Part shown: in pieces, positions 33,634 to 41,689 of the stretch | How the letters are laid out: every line of letters starts with the position of its first letter | Position numbering within the stretch: the stretch's first letter is position 1 | Assembly (NCBI GenBank): GCA_902798535.1 | Contig: CADBWU010000004.1 | Location: 1 to 50,137 of the forward strand | Reading direction: 5' to 3' | Source: an uncultured Pseudomonadota bacterium | GTDB lineage: Bacteria; Pseudomonadota; Alphaproteobacteria; RUG11792 | DNA length: 50,137 bases | Translations under genes and position numbers: made by a program | The notes under the pieces: generated by a model | The model's input: the letters and a program-made list of their open reading frames with translations, nothing else | The model's database searches: none | Told to the model about the DNA's origin: nothing

Positions 33634-34463
33634 AAACTCGTTAAATATGCCGTAAATCTGTTTCTAAAATACTCAGCATTTTCCGATACTTCGAAAAAAT
33701 TGATTTGTTTAGATTTTATATCAGCGTTCGCGTATCCAATTATGTCGGCTCCTTTATAAAAAATAACTCGTATATCATCTTTGTTGAATTGTGGAAACAC
33801 ACTTTTTTCATAATTTTGCTCTGTGTAATGAGAAACTAATCGCATGCAATAGCCTTTAAAACCAGCTTTTCTAAGCACAGATGTTATAAAATCGTTCTTT
33901 GCAAGCGTGTATTCATTCAAAAAATGCTCATTTTCCGCAGTCTCCAGCAATTTTTGTATCTTCAGTTTTAATTCAGAATATTCTTTTCGAACATCTTCAT
34001 GGGTATTCAGATAATCTCTAAACAGCAAAAAACCATCTAGTTCAGGATCGCCCGACAATAAAACATGCAAATGCGCACAAAGCTTGTCTGTTTTTTTTGA
34101 ATAAAAATACCGAAATGGAATATTCAAACATCCTTTATATTGATAATTCAACGCTTCCAGTTTTTTAGATTGCTCCAAATCTTTGACTATCATGGCCATA
34201 TCAATCTTAGGCTTTGCATATATGTCGGAAATAGCCGTTGAACCTATATGAAAAATATCAACGAAATTCGTTCCTTGATTTTGCTTTATGGCATTACCTT
34301 CGATTTTGTATAACTTTCCCCAAATGTTTCTGTGTAGTACCAAAGTATCCGTTTCCATTAGTTTTTGCAATGATATCAACTTGCATTCAATTATAGCATT
34401 TCTGATAGTTTTGCATATTGACATACAAATGTTACTGATTGATTTTGCACCCCTTAAATGCAT
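33630..34463 (-). CDS. GrpB/UPF0157-family nucleotidyltransferase-fold protein with extra C-terminal region
   Basis: The core is recognisable as GrpB: HIGSTAISDIYAKPKIDMAMIVKDLEQS (nucleotidyltransferase-fold G-S and D-x-D-like positions), YKGCLNIPFRYFYSKKTDK, AHLHVLLSGDPELDGFLLFRDYLNTH and EYSELKLKIQ. Family function is not established; a link to CoaE exists through fusions. After about residue 205, some 70 residues follow (CMRLVSHYTEQNYEKSVFPQ, then VIFYKGADIIGYANADIKSK) that are not part of the usual domain and have an acetyltransferase-like feel, though this is only an impression. The true start may be the internal ATG at 34358 (METDTLVLHRN). It leads an overlapping operon with lolC/E. 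Confidence 0.7.
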   Translation of the reverse strand: MHLRGAKSISNICMSICKTIRNAIIECKLISLQKLMETDTLVLHRNIWGKLYKIEGNAIKQNQGTNFVDIFHIGSTAISDIYAKPKIDMAMIVKDLEQSKKLEALNYQYKGCLNIPFRYFYSKKTDKLCAHLHVLLSGDPELDGFLLFRDYLNTHEDVRKEYSELKLKIQKLLETAENEHFLNEYTLAKNDFITSVLRKAGFKGYCMRLVSHYTEQNYEKSVFPQFNKDDIRVIFYKGADIIGYANADIKSKQINFFEVSENAEYFRNRFTAYLTSL

Positions 34464-34588
34464 CAGTATAGATGATAGAACCCATGATTGCTCCTTTAGT
34501 CTAAAGATAGCGAGGTAATGGCCTATTTTGTAGGTTATATGCCTCAGTGTGCTACACTGTAGGTGAATTTTTATTCACAGAAGTTACA

Positions 34589-35626
34589 TTGGACAATTTG
34601 ATAGTAATAGCCTCTGGAGGAACCGGAGGACATGTGTTTCCAGCTGTGTGTTTGGCTGATGAACTGACAAAACGGGGATATGGGATTGTATTTGCAACGG
34701 ATAAGCGTGGAGTAAAATATCTTGGACGATATGCGGGAAATGCTATAACTCAAAATATTTCCACTTCATCTCGTCTAAGACTTTATTTAAGCCTTATATT
34801 TAATATATTTAAATATTTTTTTAAAATTATTTGTTTGAAGCCTAAGATTGTCATTGGATTTGGAGGATATCCGTCTGTGCCTTTTGTTTTAACGGCGCAA
34901 ATTCTTGGCATAAAAACAGTGATACATGAGCAAAACGCAGTCATCGGCAAAGCAAATGATTTGTTATCACGAAAAGCGACAATGATTGCGACGTCATTTC
35001 CCAAAACAACAGGATTATCTTTTGGCGAAAAATCGAAATGTGTCGGCAATCCAACAAGGTTTGAGGCGTCGTATGATACCGTTGAAAAACCTGAAAATGA
35101 CGTATTTACCATACTAATTTTTGGCGGAAGTCAGGGGGCAAAAGTATTTTCGGAAGTTGTTGTTGATGCTATCTGTGAATTTTCAAAAACAAGAATTGTC
35201 AAAGTTTTTCATCAAGGAAGAAAACAGGATATAGCAAGAATAAAGCAGGCGTATTCTCTTGCCGGAATTGATAGCGTTGTTCAAGAGTTTTTCGATAATA
35301 TTGATGAACTATACCAACAATCCGATATAGTTATTTCGAGGTCTGGTGCATCCAGTATTTTTGAAATCATAGGATTTCAGAAACCGGCAATTCTAATACC
35401 TTATGGCAATTCGATAAATGGCGACCAACTTGAGAATGCAAAGTTCTTGGAAAATCATAAAGCTTGCGTGGTTATTCAAGAAAAAGAATTAACCAAGACT
35501 AAGTTAGTCGAAACGTTAATAAACATTCCTCCCAAAATGCAAAAAATATCTGAAAATCTGAAGTTATTAAGAATTTGTGCTCCGGTTAAAAAGTTTGCGG
35601 ATTATATCGAAAAAACGATACAATAA
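34589..35626 (+). CDS. murG: UDP-N-acetylglucosamine-N-acetylmuramyl-(pentapeptide) transferase MurG
   Basis: Adds GlcNAc to lipid I to form lipid II on the inner face of the membrane. Motifs: IVIASGGTGGHVFPAVCLADEL at the N-terminus, IGFGGYPSVPFVLTAQILGIKTVIHEQNAVIGKAN, ILIFGGSQGAKVFSEVV, and VISRSGASSIFEIIGFQKPAILIPYGNSINGDQLENAKFLE. I choose the TTG at 34589 (LDNLIVIASGG) with AGAAG upstream; a GTG at 34547 is in frame and would add 14 residues. About 345 residues. murC starts 24 bases downstream. Confidence 0.94.
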   Translation: MDNLIVIASGGTGGHVFPAVCLADELTKRGYGIVFATDKRGVKYLGRYAGNAITQNISTSSRLRLYLSLIFNIFKYFFKIICLKPKIVIGFGGYPSVPFVLTAQILGIKTVIHEQNAVIGKANDLLSRKATMIATSFPKTTGLSFGEKSKCVGNPTRFEASYDTVEKPENDVFTILIFGGSQGAKVFSEVVVDAICEFSKTRIVKVFHQGRKQDIARIKQAYSLAGIDSVVQEFFDNIDELYQQSDIVISRSGASSIFEIIGFQKPAILIPYGNSINGDQLENAKFLENHKACVVIQEKELTKTKLVETLINIPPKMQKISENLKLLRICAPVKKFADYIEKTIQ

Positions 35627-35650
35627 ACGCGTTAGAGCAGAGGTGAAGTT

Positions 35651-37039
35651 ATGTTCGCGATTAGTAATGGCAGTGAGATAATACACTTTGTCGGAATTGG
35701 TGGTATCGGCATGAGCGGGATTGCTGAAATCATGCATTCGCTTGGTTATGTTGTCCAAGGGAGCGACAAGGTGCATTCCCAAAACATTGAACGATTAGAG
35801 CGTCTCGGAATAAAAGCGTTTATTGGACACGATGCTGAAAATGTTGCAAATGCTAATGTTGTTGTTTATTCTTCTGCAATAAAGCAAAATAACCCCGAAT
35901 TACAACGAGCTCGCGAATTGAAAATTCCATGTTTGACACGAGCTGAAATGCTATCGCAAATAGTCAGATTTAAAAAATCAGTTGTTGTTTCTGGTTCGCA
36001 TGGAAAAACCACGGTAACATCGCTTTGTGCTTCGATTTTGGAAATGGCATCCTTTCATCCAACAGTCGTCAATGGCGGGATAATTCATTCATACAACACC
36101 AATGCGAAGTTGGGAACTGGTGATTGGGCTGTCATAGAATCTGATGAGTCTGATGGGAGTTTTACGCAGTTTTTCCCAACGATTGGGATAATCACGAATA
36201 TAGACAAAGAGCATATCGCTCATTACGGCAACTTCGAAAATTTGAAAAGCGCATTTAGGACTTTCCTAAATAATCTTCCATTTTATGGAGCTGGAATTGT
36301 TTGCATAGATGATCCAAATGTTGCTGATATTGTTAAAGATATGAACGATCGCAAGATCGTTACTTATTCGATAGATCAAAATTCAATGTTCAAAGCTGTG
36401 AATATCAGAAAAAGCGAGAATGGAGCAATATTTGATGTAAATCATAATGGCGAAATTATTGAAAATATATCAATTCCGCTTTTGGGCGACCATAATATCA
36501 AAAATGCTCTGTCTGCAATTGCTATGGCGGATGAACTTGGAATTGATATAAGCATAGTAAAAGCAACTTTAGCCTCATTTACTGGCGTTAATCGGCGGTT
36601 TACGAAAGTTGGTACTATTGGTTCTGCTCTTGTCATAGACGATTATGCTCACCATCCAACCGAAATAAAGTCACTGTTAAATTCAGCAAAGCAAATGAGT
36701 AGCGGGAAAGTTGTCATAATTCACCAACCTCACAGGTTTACGCGCCTAAATACTTTATTTGACGAATTTTGTCACTGTTTTAACTTGGCAGATAAAATTG
36801 TGATAACGCCGGTATACAAAGCGGATGATATAGAGACAGCGCCGATTACTGCGGATGATTTGTTTAAAAATCTGAAGTCACAAGGAAAAGATGTCTTATT
36901 TGCAAATGATGCACTGGAAGTGCAAGGTATATTGCAAGGCATAACATTCTCTCCGGATGATATAATTCTGTTTGCAGGAGCTGGAAGTATATCGAAGTGG
37001 GCGCATGAGATTGTGAGAAAAATCGGACTCCATGTGTGA
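35651..37039 (+). CDS. murC: UDP-N-acetylmuramate-L-alanine ligase MurC
   Basis: An ATP-dependent cytosolic ligase adding the first L-Ala of the peptidoglycan stem. Motifs: HFVGIGGIGMSGIAEIMHSLGY (UDP-binding loop), VVSGSHGKTTVTSL (P-loop), ESDESDGSF, TNIDKEHIAHYG, HNIKNALSAIA, DDYAHHPTEI and IIHQPHRFTR. 462 residues. AGAGGTGA precedes the ATG. It follows murG. murB and ddl, the usual next genes, are replaced by a small membrane protein. Confidence 0.96.
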   Translation: MFAISNGSEIIHFVGIGGIGMSGIAEIMHSLGYVVQGSDKVHSQNIERLERLGIKAFIGHDAENVANANVVVYSSAIKQNNPELQRARELKIPCLTRAEMLSQIVRFKKSVVVSGSHGKTTVTSLCASILEMASFHPTVVNGGIIHSYNTNAKLGTGDWAVIESDESDGSFTQFFPTIGIITNIDKEHIAHYGNFENLKSAFRTFLNNLPFYGAGIVCIDDPNVADIVKDMNDRKIVTYSIDQNSMFKAVNIRKSENGAIFDVNHNGEIIENISIPLLGDHNIKNALSAIAMADELGIDISIVKATLASFTGVNRRFTKVGTIGSALVIDDYAHHPTEIKSLLNSAKQMSSGKVVIIHQPHRFTRLNTLFDEFCHCFNLADKIVITPVYKADDIETAPITADDLFKNLKSQGKDVLFANDALEVQGILQGITFSPDDIILFAGAGSISKWAHEIVRKIGLHV

Positions 37040-37048
37040 GACGCTGAT

Positions 37049-37321
37049 ATGAAAAAATGGTTTTTGGCTTTCAGTTTAGTTTGTTGCAGTTTGCTGTTTT
37101 TTGTTACAGGTTCGTTTCTGGGATACCTAACATTTGAACAAAAGCTCAAAGCAAAACCTCAAGAAAAGTTGTATCGCAAGCCATCAGAAAGGCTTGCGCC
37201 GATATTGGGGCGCGTGGTGCAAAATCAAAAGGTCACAATAACGAGCAAAGTACGCATTCCAACGCCAAATGCGGTAATGAAAGCACAACAGTATAAAGAA
37301 CGGTATTTTGCTGCCAAGTAA
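37049..37321 (+). CDS. Small membrane-anchored basic protein of unknown function
   Basis: 90 residues, starting 9 bases after murC. An N-terminal membrane segment (WFLAFSLVCCSLLFFVTGSF) is followed by a basic periplasmic or cytosolic tail (KLYRKPSERLAPILGRVVQN, ending QQYKERYFAAK). The position directly after murC suggests a cell-envelope or division role. I do not recognise it; it is not FtsQ, FtsL or FtsB by any motif I can see. A perfect 12-base hairpin overlaps its stop codon. Confidence 0.7.
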   Translation: MKKWFLAFSLVCCSLLFFVTGSFLGYLTFEQKLKAKPQEKLYRKPSERLAPILGRVVQNQKVTITSKVRIPTPNAVMKAQQYKERYFAAK

Positions 37322-37351
37322 TATGCAATCAAAATTATCTTGATTGCATAT
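37321..37351. terminator. Perfect 12-base hairpin at the end of the murG-murC run
   Basis: ATATGCAATCAA (37321-37332) and TTGATTGCATAT (37340-37351) pair without mismatch across a 7-base loop. The stem begins on the last base of the preceding stop codon. No T run follows, so it may be an RNA-stabilising 3' end rather than a classical terminator. Confidence 0.5.
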
Positions 37352-37863
37352 ATCTGCTGGTAATTCCTTTCCGCTAGCGATGGCTATACCTCTTTGTAAG
37401 ACGCCCATAATAGATGAAAACTCTTGATTATCTTGGATAAGATACGAAGAAAGTACGAGCTTTTAATCCGTTATAAGTTAAAAAAATTATGATGTGCATA
37501 TGTGATATTGTTACTTCAAGCGCAATCGCTAAGATTTTGTCGATAATGCATAACATAGGTAATACCTGTGAGAAGCTAGAGGTTAACAAACATTACTATC
37601 AATTTGCTTGCGTAAAAGAAACAATGTTTAACGCCACGTAAATGGCATCTAAAGTTTCCGAAGTTTTGCTAGAAGATGATGAGGAAATTCTATAAATTAT
37701 AGGAACTAAATTTAATTAAAGACGAAGATTTTGTCCTAATTTTAAATTATTTATGGGTAATCTTGAGATGGTATGCCAGTCTAGCGGCGAAAATATTGTT
37801 TGGTATAAATTGTTTCTTATGATATTCTGGATATGTAAAAGAAGTTTTTGCTGGGGAGCATTT
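37352..37863. other. Spacer with only short, unsupported open frames
   Basis: About 510 bases. A plus-strand frame of 51 codons starts MMCICDIVTSSAIAKILSIM near 37490, and an 18-codon one (MASKVSEVLLEDDEEIL) follows near 37640. Neither has a good ribosome binding site or recognisable content; they could be remnants. The promoter of the repeat protein should lie here. Confidence 0.35.
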
Positions 37864-39297
37864 ATGAGAGTTATAAAGTTTTTGTTGTGTGGTTTTTTTC
37901 TGTCGGAATTTACAGGGATAAATTGCGCTGAGGTTGAAGATATAGCCGAAAAAATTTTAGATGCGAAAAAAAGAATAGGGGAGTTAGAAGTTCAGCATAC
38001 AAAGATTGCACTACAACTGGCTCAAGAAGGGCAAAATTTAAAACAAATAGCCAATAATGCAATGTTGGATACTCAAAATTTTATAACTTCAGAAAAAGAC
38101 AAGGAAGAACAGCTGAAAAACGCTATTACAAAAATAAATTCTTTGGAAAAACAGCAAGCAGATTTAGCAGAACAGGTTAAGAAACTGAATAAAACTGTAA
38201 CTGATACAAAGGCACAGCAACGAAAGCTGCAAAAACAGGAACTACAGAGAACAAAAGAGCCAGGCGTAAACGAGCCCTTAGTTGAAAACAAAGAACAAGA
38301 TTATCCATTGAAAACCACACCACAAAATGAATCAGTTCAAAATATCAAACACGAAATGGATCAAGAAATAGAAAATTTGGATAAATTGAATGATAGTTCC
38401 CAGGAAGAGCTTAAAGAAACTTTCAATAAAAAAGGTTTCATAAAAACTGATAAAGTCTCTCAAGAAAAGTCTCTTAGCAAAAGGGATAGAGATGGCCTTA
38501 GAGATGGTGAAAATTCGAGTATTTTAACCAAAGGAGAAAACCTCATTGATGATAGAGACTTGAATGATGTAGAAGGAAAAGACGCAAAGGAAGATAAACG
38601 TTCAGGTGAATCGGATAAGAGAAAACCTCTCATTGATGATAGAGACTTGAAGGATTTGGAAGGAAAAGACACCAAGGAAGATAAACGTTCGGGTGAATCG
38701 GATAAGAGAAAACCTCTCATTGATGATAGAGACTTGAAGGATTTGGAAGGAAAAGACACCAAGGAAGATAAGCGTTCAGAAGAACCGGCTAAGAGAAAAC
38801 CTCTCATTGATGATAGAGGTTTGAAGGATTTGGAAGAAAAAGACGCAAAGGAAGATAAACGTTCAGAAGAACCAGCTAAGAGAGAACCTCTCATTGATGA
38901 CGGAGACTTGAATGATGTAGAAGGAAAAGACACCAAGGAAGATAAACGTTCAGAAGAACCGGCTAAGAAGGAGCTTCTCATTGATGATAGAGGTTTGAAG
39001 GATTTAGAAGAAAAGGATGTCAAGGCGGAAAAGCGTTCAGGTGATACCTCTGTCTCAAAAGGCGAGACAGATACAGAAAAAGCTTTTTCGGAGCATTCTG
39101 AAGCTAACAACACTGGTTCTGATGAGACGACCACAAAACAGAAAGGCGTTTCTAGTGAAGAAATGGAGTTGAGGATGTCCAATGAAAGTGCTGCGGAAGC
39201 AACTAAAACTATCGACGAGGCAGAAAAAGCAGTTAAGGAAAGTGAGGCAAAGATAGACAAATCGAAGTTTTCTGTGGATTCAGCGAAAGATGCGTAA
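37864..39297 (+). CDS. Secreted coiled-coil protein with six 29-residue charged repeats
   Basis: 477 residues from the ATG at 37864, which has GGGGAG five bases ahead and starts a signal peptide (MRVIKFLLCGFFLSEFTGI, then NCAEVED). The frame is open further upstream but without a ribosome binding site. Residues 30-130 form a coiled coil (KRIGELEVQHTKIALQLAQE, ITKINSLEKQQADLAEQVKK). From 38542, six tandem units of 29 residues follow (consensus LIDDRDLKDLEGKDTKEDKR plus SGESDKRKP). A Ser/Glu-rich helical tail ends the protein. No enzyme motif is seen. A surface fibre or host-interaction role is inference. A pseudopilin gene starts 12 bases downstream. Confidence 0.82.
   Translation: MRVIKFLLCGFFLSEFTGINCAEVEDIAEKILDAKKRIGELEVQHTKIALQLAQEGQNLKQIANNAMLDTQNFITSEKDKEEQLKNAITKINSLEKQQADLAEQVKKLNKTVTDTKAQQRKLQKQELQRTKEPGVNEPLVENKEQDYPLKTTPQNESVQNIKHEMDQEIENLDKLNDSSQEELKETFNKKGFIKTDKVSQEKSLSKRDRDGLRDGENSSILTKGENLIDDRDLNDVEGKDAKEDKRSGESDKRKPLIDDRDLKDLEGKDTKEDKRSGESDKRKPLIDDRDLKDLEGKDTKEDKRSEEPAKRKPLIDDRGLKDLEEKDAKEDKRSEEPAKREPLIDDGDLNDVEGKDTKEDKRSEEPAKKELLIDDRGLKDLEEKDVKAEKRSGDTSVSKGETDTEKAFSEHSEANNTGSDETTTKQKGVSSEEMELRMSNESAAEATKTIDEAEKAVKESEAKIDKSKFSVDSAKDA
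38542..39050 (+). repeat. Tandem repeat, six units of 87 bases
   Basis: Units start at 38542, 38629, 38716, 38803, 38890 and 38977, each beginning CTCATTGATGA. The first codons give L-I-D-D. Copies 2 and 3 are nearly identical, while the outer copies have diverged, with EEPAK replacing GESDK in copies 3-5. The period of 87 keeps the frame. Confidence 0.93.
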
Positions 39298-39309
39298 GGT
39301 AGATGTAAA

Positions 39310-39891
39310 ATGAAGTTAACAATACGACGATTTGTTGCCACCAGGTACGATGGTTTCTCGTTGATGGAAATTTCAATCGTGCTACTGGTGATAGGAATCA
39401 TAGCTGGCGGTATGCTGAAAGGGAAGGATTTAATTGAAGCTGCGCAAGTGAGAGCGGTTGTAAATGATTTCCAAAATTTACAAACAGCTTTTGAAAGTTA
39501 TGTCAATTCATATGGTTCAATACCTGGTGATGATGCATCGGCATCTGTTCGATTTCCTGGAGCTTCAAATGGTGATGGCGATGGGGTGATGTCGTCCGAT
39601 GATGCTAAAAAAGTTTTTGAACATTTGTTTTCAGCAGGATTAATCGAAACCGAAAAATTTAAAATTCCTAAAATCGGTGGAGAATACGACGTGATCTCAG
39701 AAGACAATAATGTGAAACTTAGATTGTCAAATGCCGGCAGTCCGGTTTTGAGTAAGAAACAAACAATCGCAATAATTGCAAAAATAAATGAGGCATTTGG
39801 AGCGAATGCCAACATCATTGAAAGTGTTCCTGAAATATCTTCAAAATCTTCACAAAAACAAAAATATACAGTGAAGTTTATCCTTCGATAG
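39310..39891 (+). CDS. Type IV pilin/type II secretion pseudopilin-like protein
   Basis: 193 residues. The prepilin cleavage and N-methylation motif is textbook: a basic leader ending DG, then FSLMEISIVLLVIGIIAGGM with glutamate at position +5. The segment IPGDDASASVRFPG followed by NGDGDG resembles the PGD...GNGDG region of major pseudopilin-like proteins in related bacteria. AAGGTAG precedes the ATG, 12 bases after the repeat protein, so the pair is probably one transcript. No prepilin peptidase, assembly ATPase or other pilin gene is in the window. Confidence 0.88.
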   Translation: MKLTIRRFVATRYDGFSLMEISIVLLVIGIIAGGMLKGKDLIEAAQVRAVVNDFQNLQTAFESYVNSYGSIPGDDASASVRFPGASNGDGDGVMSSDDAKKVFEHLFSAGLIETEKFKIPKIGGEYDVISEDNNVKLRLSNAGSPVLSKKQTIAIIAKINEAFGANANIIESVPEISSKSSQKQKYTVKFILR

Positions 39892-40816
39892 GGAAACATG
39901 GTTATTTTATCTATTCCGTAAGTGAGATATTCACTTTAGCAATACTGTATGGCAGGATGACTTGAAATTTTCTTCCAATTCCGCGAGATAGATGTTCCCA
40001 TCACTTTTAAGTGAATACTTTATTGCAAGGTATACAGATACAGAAGAAGTTCACATAGTGAAGGCAGTAGAAAGTATCCAACAGCCATGAAGTCTGTATG
40101 ATAATCTTGCGAGAAGGGGTATAGAGTTGATAGTGTTACGTGGATATAACGAGCAGAAATAACTGATTTCAGCTTCTCTTATAAACAACACAGTTATTGC
40201 TGCAAATTTATAAAAATACCGCAGCGCAAAACCTAGATGAAGAACAGCTAGCAGTATCGAAAATCGGGCAATATATAAAATCCGCAAACCGCAAGCTGAG
40301 TTTCTGGAATAGCATATATGAATATATTTAGTCGCTAGAGCTGGACAAATAAGCACAGGAGAATTGCATCATAAGAATACTGCATTCATAATCTCTGCGT
40401 TCTGCAGTGTTCACTTCTCTTCGGTTTTAATTTCCACGCGCAACACAGCCCTATCGGCGGAAAGCTGGTAGGTTATATTATTTATCAGCTTGCCAAGCCC
40501 GAAAACGCTCACTAATTAGGATTGATAAAGTCACAATATAGTTTCAATGCGACTGAGAATGCCTTCAATCCCCTCTAGTCTCCTTTCAGTACTTTCAATC
40601 TTTTTTTTTATGCGTTTTTTTGATTATATTGCATCTACCGCACTTTTTGTAGCCACAACACCCGTATTTTATTCATAAACTCCACTTAATTTAAGTATAT
40701 TGGGTAGGGGGATGCAATAAAAGTTACATGTACAAGTAATTTTTGTGTTGCTCTTTTTCGAATACGTAATAAAATTCTATATATGATGATAATTTTTAAC
40801 TGAAATGGAGTTTTAC
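39892..40816. other. Gene-free stretch containing a decayed sequence
   Basis: About 925 bases with no intact gene. The part 40021-40480 is homologous to 45060-45460. The rest (40480-40816) is AT-rich, with a TTGCTC / TAAAAT pair near 40748-40775 that may be a weak mucR promoter. No RNA gene is recognised. Confidence 0.5.
40021..40480 (-). pseudogene. Decayed sequence A, copy 1 (strand uncertain)
   Basis: Shares a block of about 40 bases with copy 2 that is identical (AACAGCTAGCAGTATCGAAA and following, here from about 40243), and flanking patches of lower similarity over roughly 450 bases, in the same orientation. The minus strand stays open for 101 codons, including a hydrophobic LYIARFSILLAVL segment that copy 2 also encodes (there followed by PPGLVMWYFYKF). 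Frame breaks on either side suggest the relic of a membrane-protein gene. The coding strand is not certain: the plus strand also gives EQLAVSKIGQYIK in both copies. Confidence 0.5.
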
Positions 40817-41266
40817 ATGGCAAAAAAGAAAATCGAAGATTTGGCAGGACAACTAACGTCTCAGATTGTTATGGATTATACCACGGAAATAGCAACAGCT
40901 TATCTCTCAAGCAATGAAGTATCTCCAAAAGAACTTCCTGAATTGTTGAAGAATATATTCCAATCGGTGGCAGTTGTTTTGCAAGATTCAAACAATTTTT
41001 GCAATCGTCCAGTGCAAGCGCCAGCTGTTCCAGTTGAAGAATCTGTGCACGACAACTACATTATCTGCTTAGAAGACGGCAAGAAGTTACAGATGCTTAA
41101 AAGGCATTTGATGACCGCTTATGGTCTTACGGTGGAGCAATATAAGGAAAGATGGGGGCTTTCGGCGAACTATCCTGTGGTCGCCCCGAGCTATTCCAGG
41201 AGACGTACAGAAATCGCGAAAACAAACGGATTAGGAAACGCGCGCAAAAAGAAAAAAGCAGCATAA
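40817..41266 (+). CDS. MucR/Ros-family transcriptional regulator
   Basis: A 149-residue DNA-binding regulator of a family characteristic of alphaproteobacteria. The diagnostic C-terminal domain reads NYIICLEDGKKLQMLKRHLM, then GLTVEQYKERWGLSANYPVVAPSYSRRR. Of the zinc-finger positions, the first cysteine and the KRHL histidine are kept, the second cysteine is Asp (common in MucR), and the last histidine appears to be Ala. The start at 40817 has GGAG six bases ahead; an ATG at 40805 is in frame. The basic tail RKKKKAA is typical. It may control the surrounding envelope and secretion genes, as MucR does elsewhere, but no operator is identified. Confidence 0.9.
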   Translation: MAKKKIEDLAGQLTSQIVMDYTTEIATAYLSSNEVSPKELPELLKNIFQSVAVVLQDSNNFCNRPVQAPAVPVEESVHDNYIICLEDGKKLQMLKRHLMTAYGLTVEQYKERWGLSANYPVVAPSYSRRRTEIAKTNGLGNARKKKKAA

Positions 41267-41280
41267 TTAGTTGTATATGA

Positions 41281-41322
41281 TCTCCCTCGAGTGCAAAATT
41301 CGCTTGGGGGATTATGTATTTT
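41281..41322 (+). terminator. Probable terminator of the mucR-like gene
   Basis: TCCCTCGAGTG pairs with CGCTTGGGGGA (with G-T pairs) across AAAATT, starting 15 bases after the mucR stop and followed by a T-rich stretch. Confidence 0.5.
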
Positions 41323-41385
41323 AGAACATTGTTGTGTCTGTCATCCTGTACCTAGTGGGCTTGTAATAATTTTGCTATCCAGGCG

Positions 41386-41565
41386 TGTTTTTGGTCGGCA
41401 CCTTTGCTAATATTCCTTTTAAGGGAAATCCAGCTGGGGTTTGCGTTGTTGATGAATATCCAAGCGATGAAGAAATGCAAAGAATGGCGAACTATTGTCA
41501 CTGGGCTGGGATATCTCTTTTATATACGTTAGTTTTTGCCAAGTGATAGAGAGCCAACTTGCTGA
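41386..41565 (+). pseudogene. 5' fragment of a phzF-like gene
   Basis: Frame translation gives VGTFANIPFKGNPAGVCVVD, then EYPSDEEMQRMANYCHWAGIS, closely matching residues about 5-45 of the intact phzF at 43186 (VDAFTDIPFKGNPAGVCVVD). DNA identity is high up to about 41510. An internal deletion of about 25 bases relative to the intact gene and a stop at 41543 follow. There is no start codon in context. It is a truncated, decayed duplicate lying 1.8 kb upstream of the intact gene, with the BspA-like gene between them. Confidence 0.8.
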
Positions 41566-41689
41566 TACTTAACAATAGCTAACAGTGTCAATGGCTTGCA
41601 AAAATCAGAAGATGCTCTACTATGGACACAGAAAAAGATATGCTAGGCCGGGCACGAACGGGTTAATAGTTAAAATTTGTGGGGAAAGA

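Noticed and set aside
38542-39050. Regular repeats considered as a CRISPR array
   Set aside because: Units are contiguous 87-base coding repeats with no variable spacers, and no cas gene is present.
38460-39401. A 313-residue minus-strand open frame, Ser/Phe/Leu-rich and repetitive
   Set aside because: It is the complement of the 87-base repeats, whose period is a multiple of three and therefore keeps all frames free of stops. The plus strand has the signal peptide, ribosome site and coiled coil.
40021-40480. Decayed sequence considered as an insertion sequence remnant
   Set aside because: No transposase motif, no terminal inverted repeats and no target duplication could be seen in either copy.
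39892-40816. Gene-free stretch considered as a replication origin or rRNA remnant
   Set aside because: No DnaA-box cluster, no conserved rRNA segments and no tRNA were recognisable.
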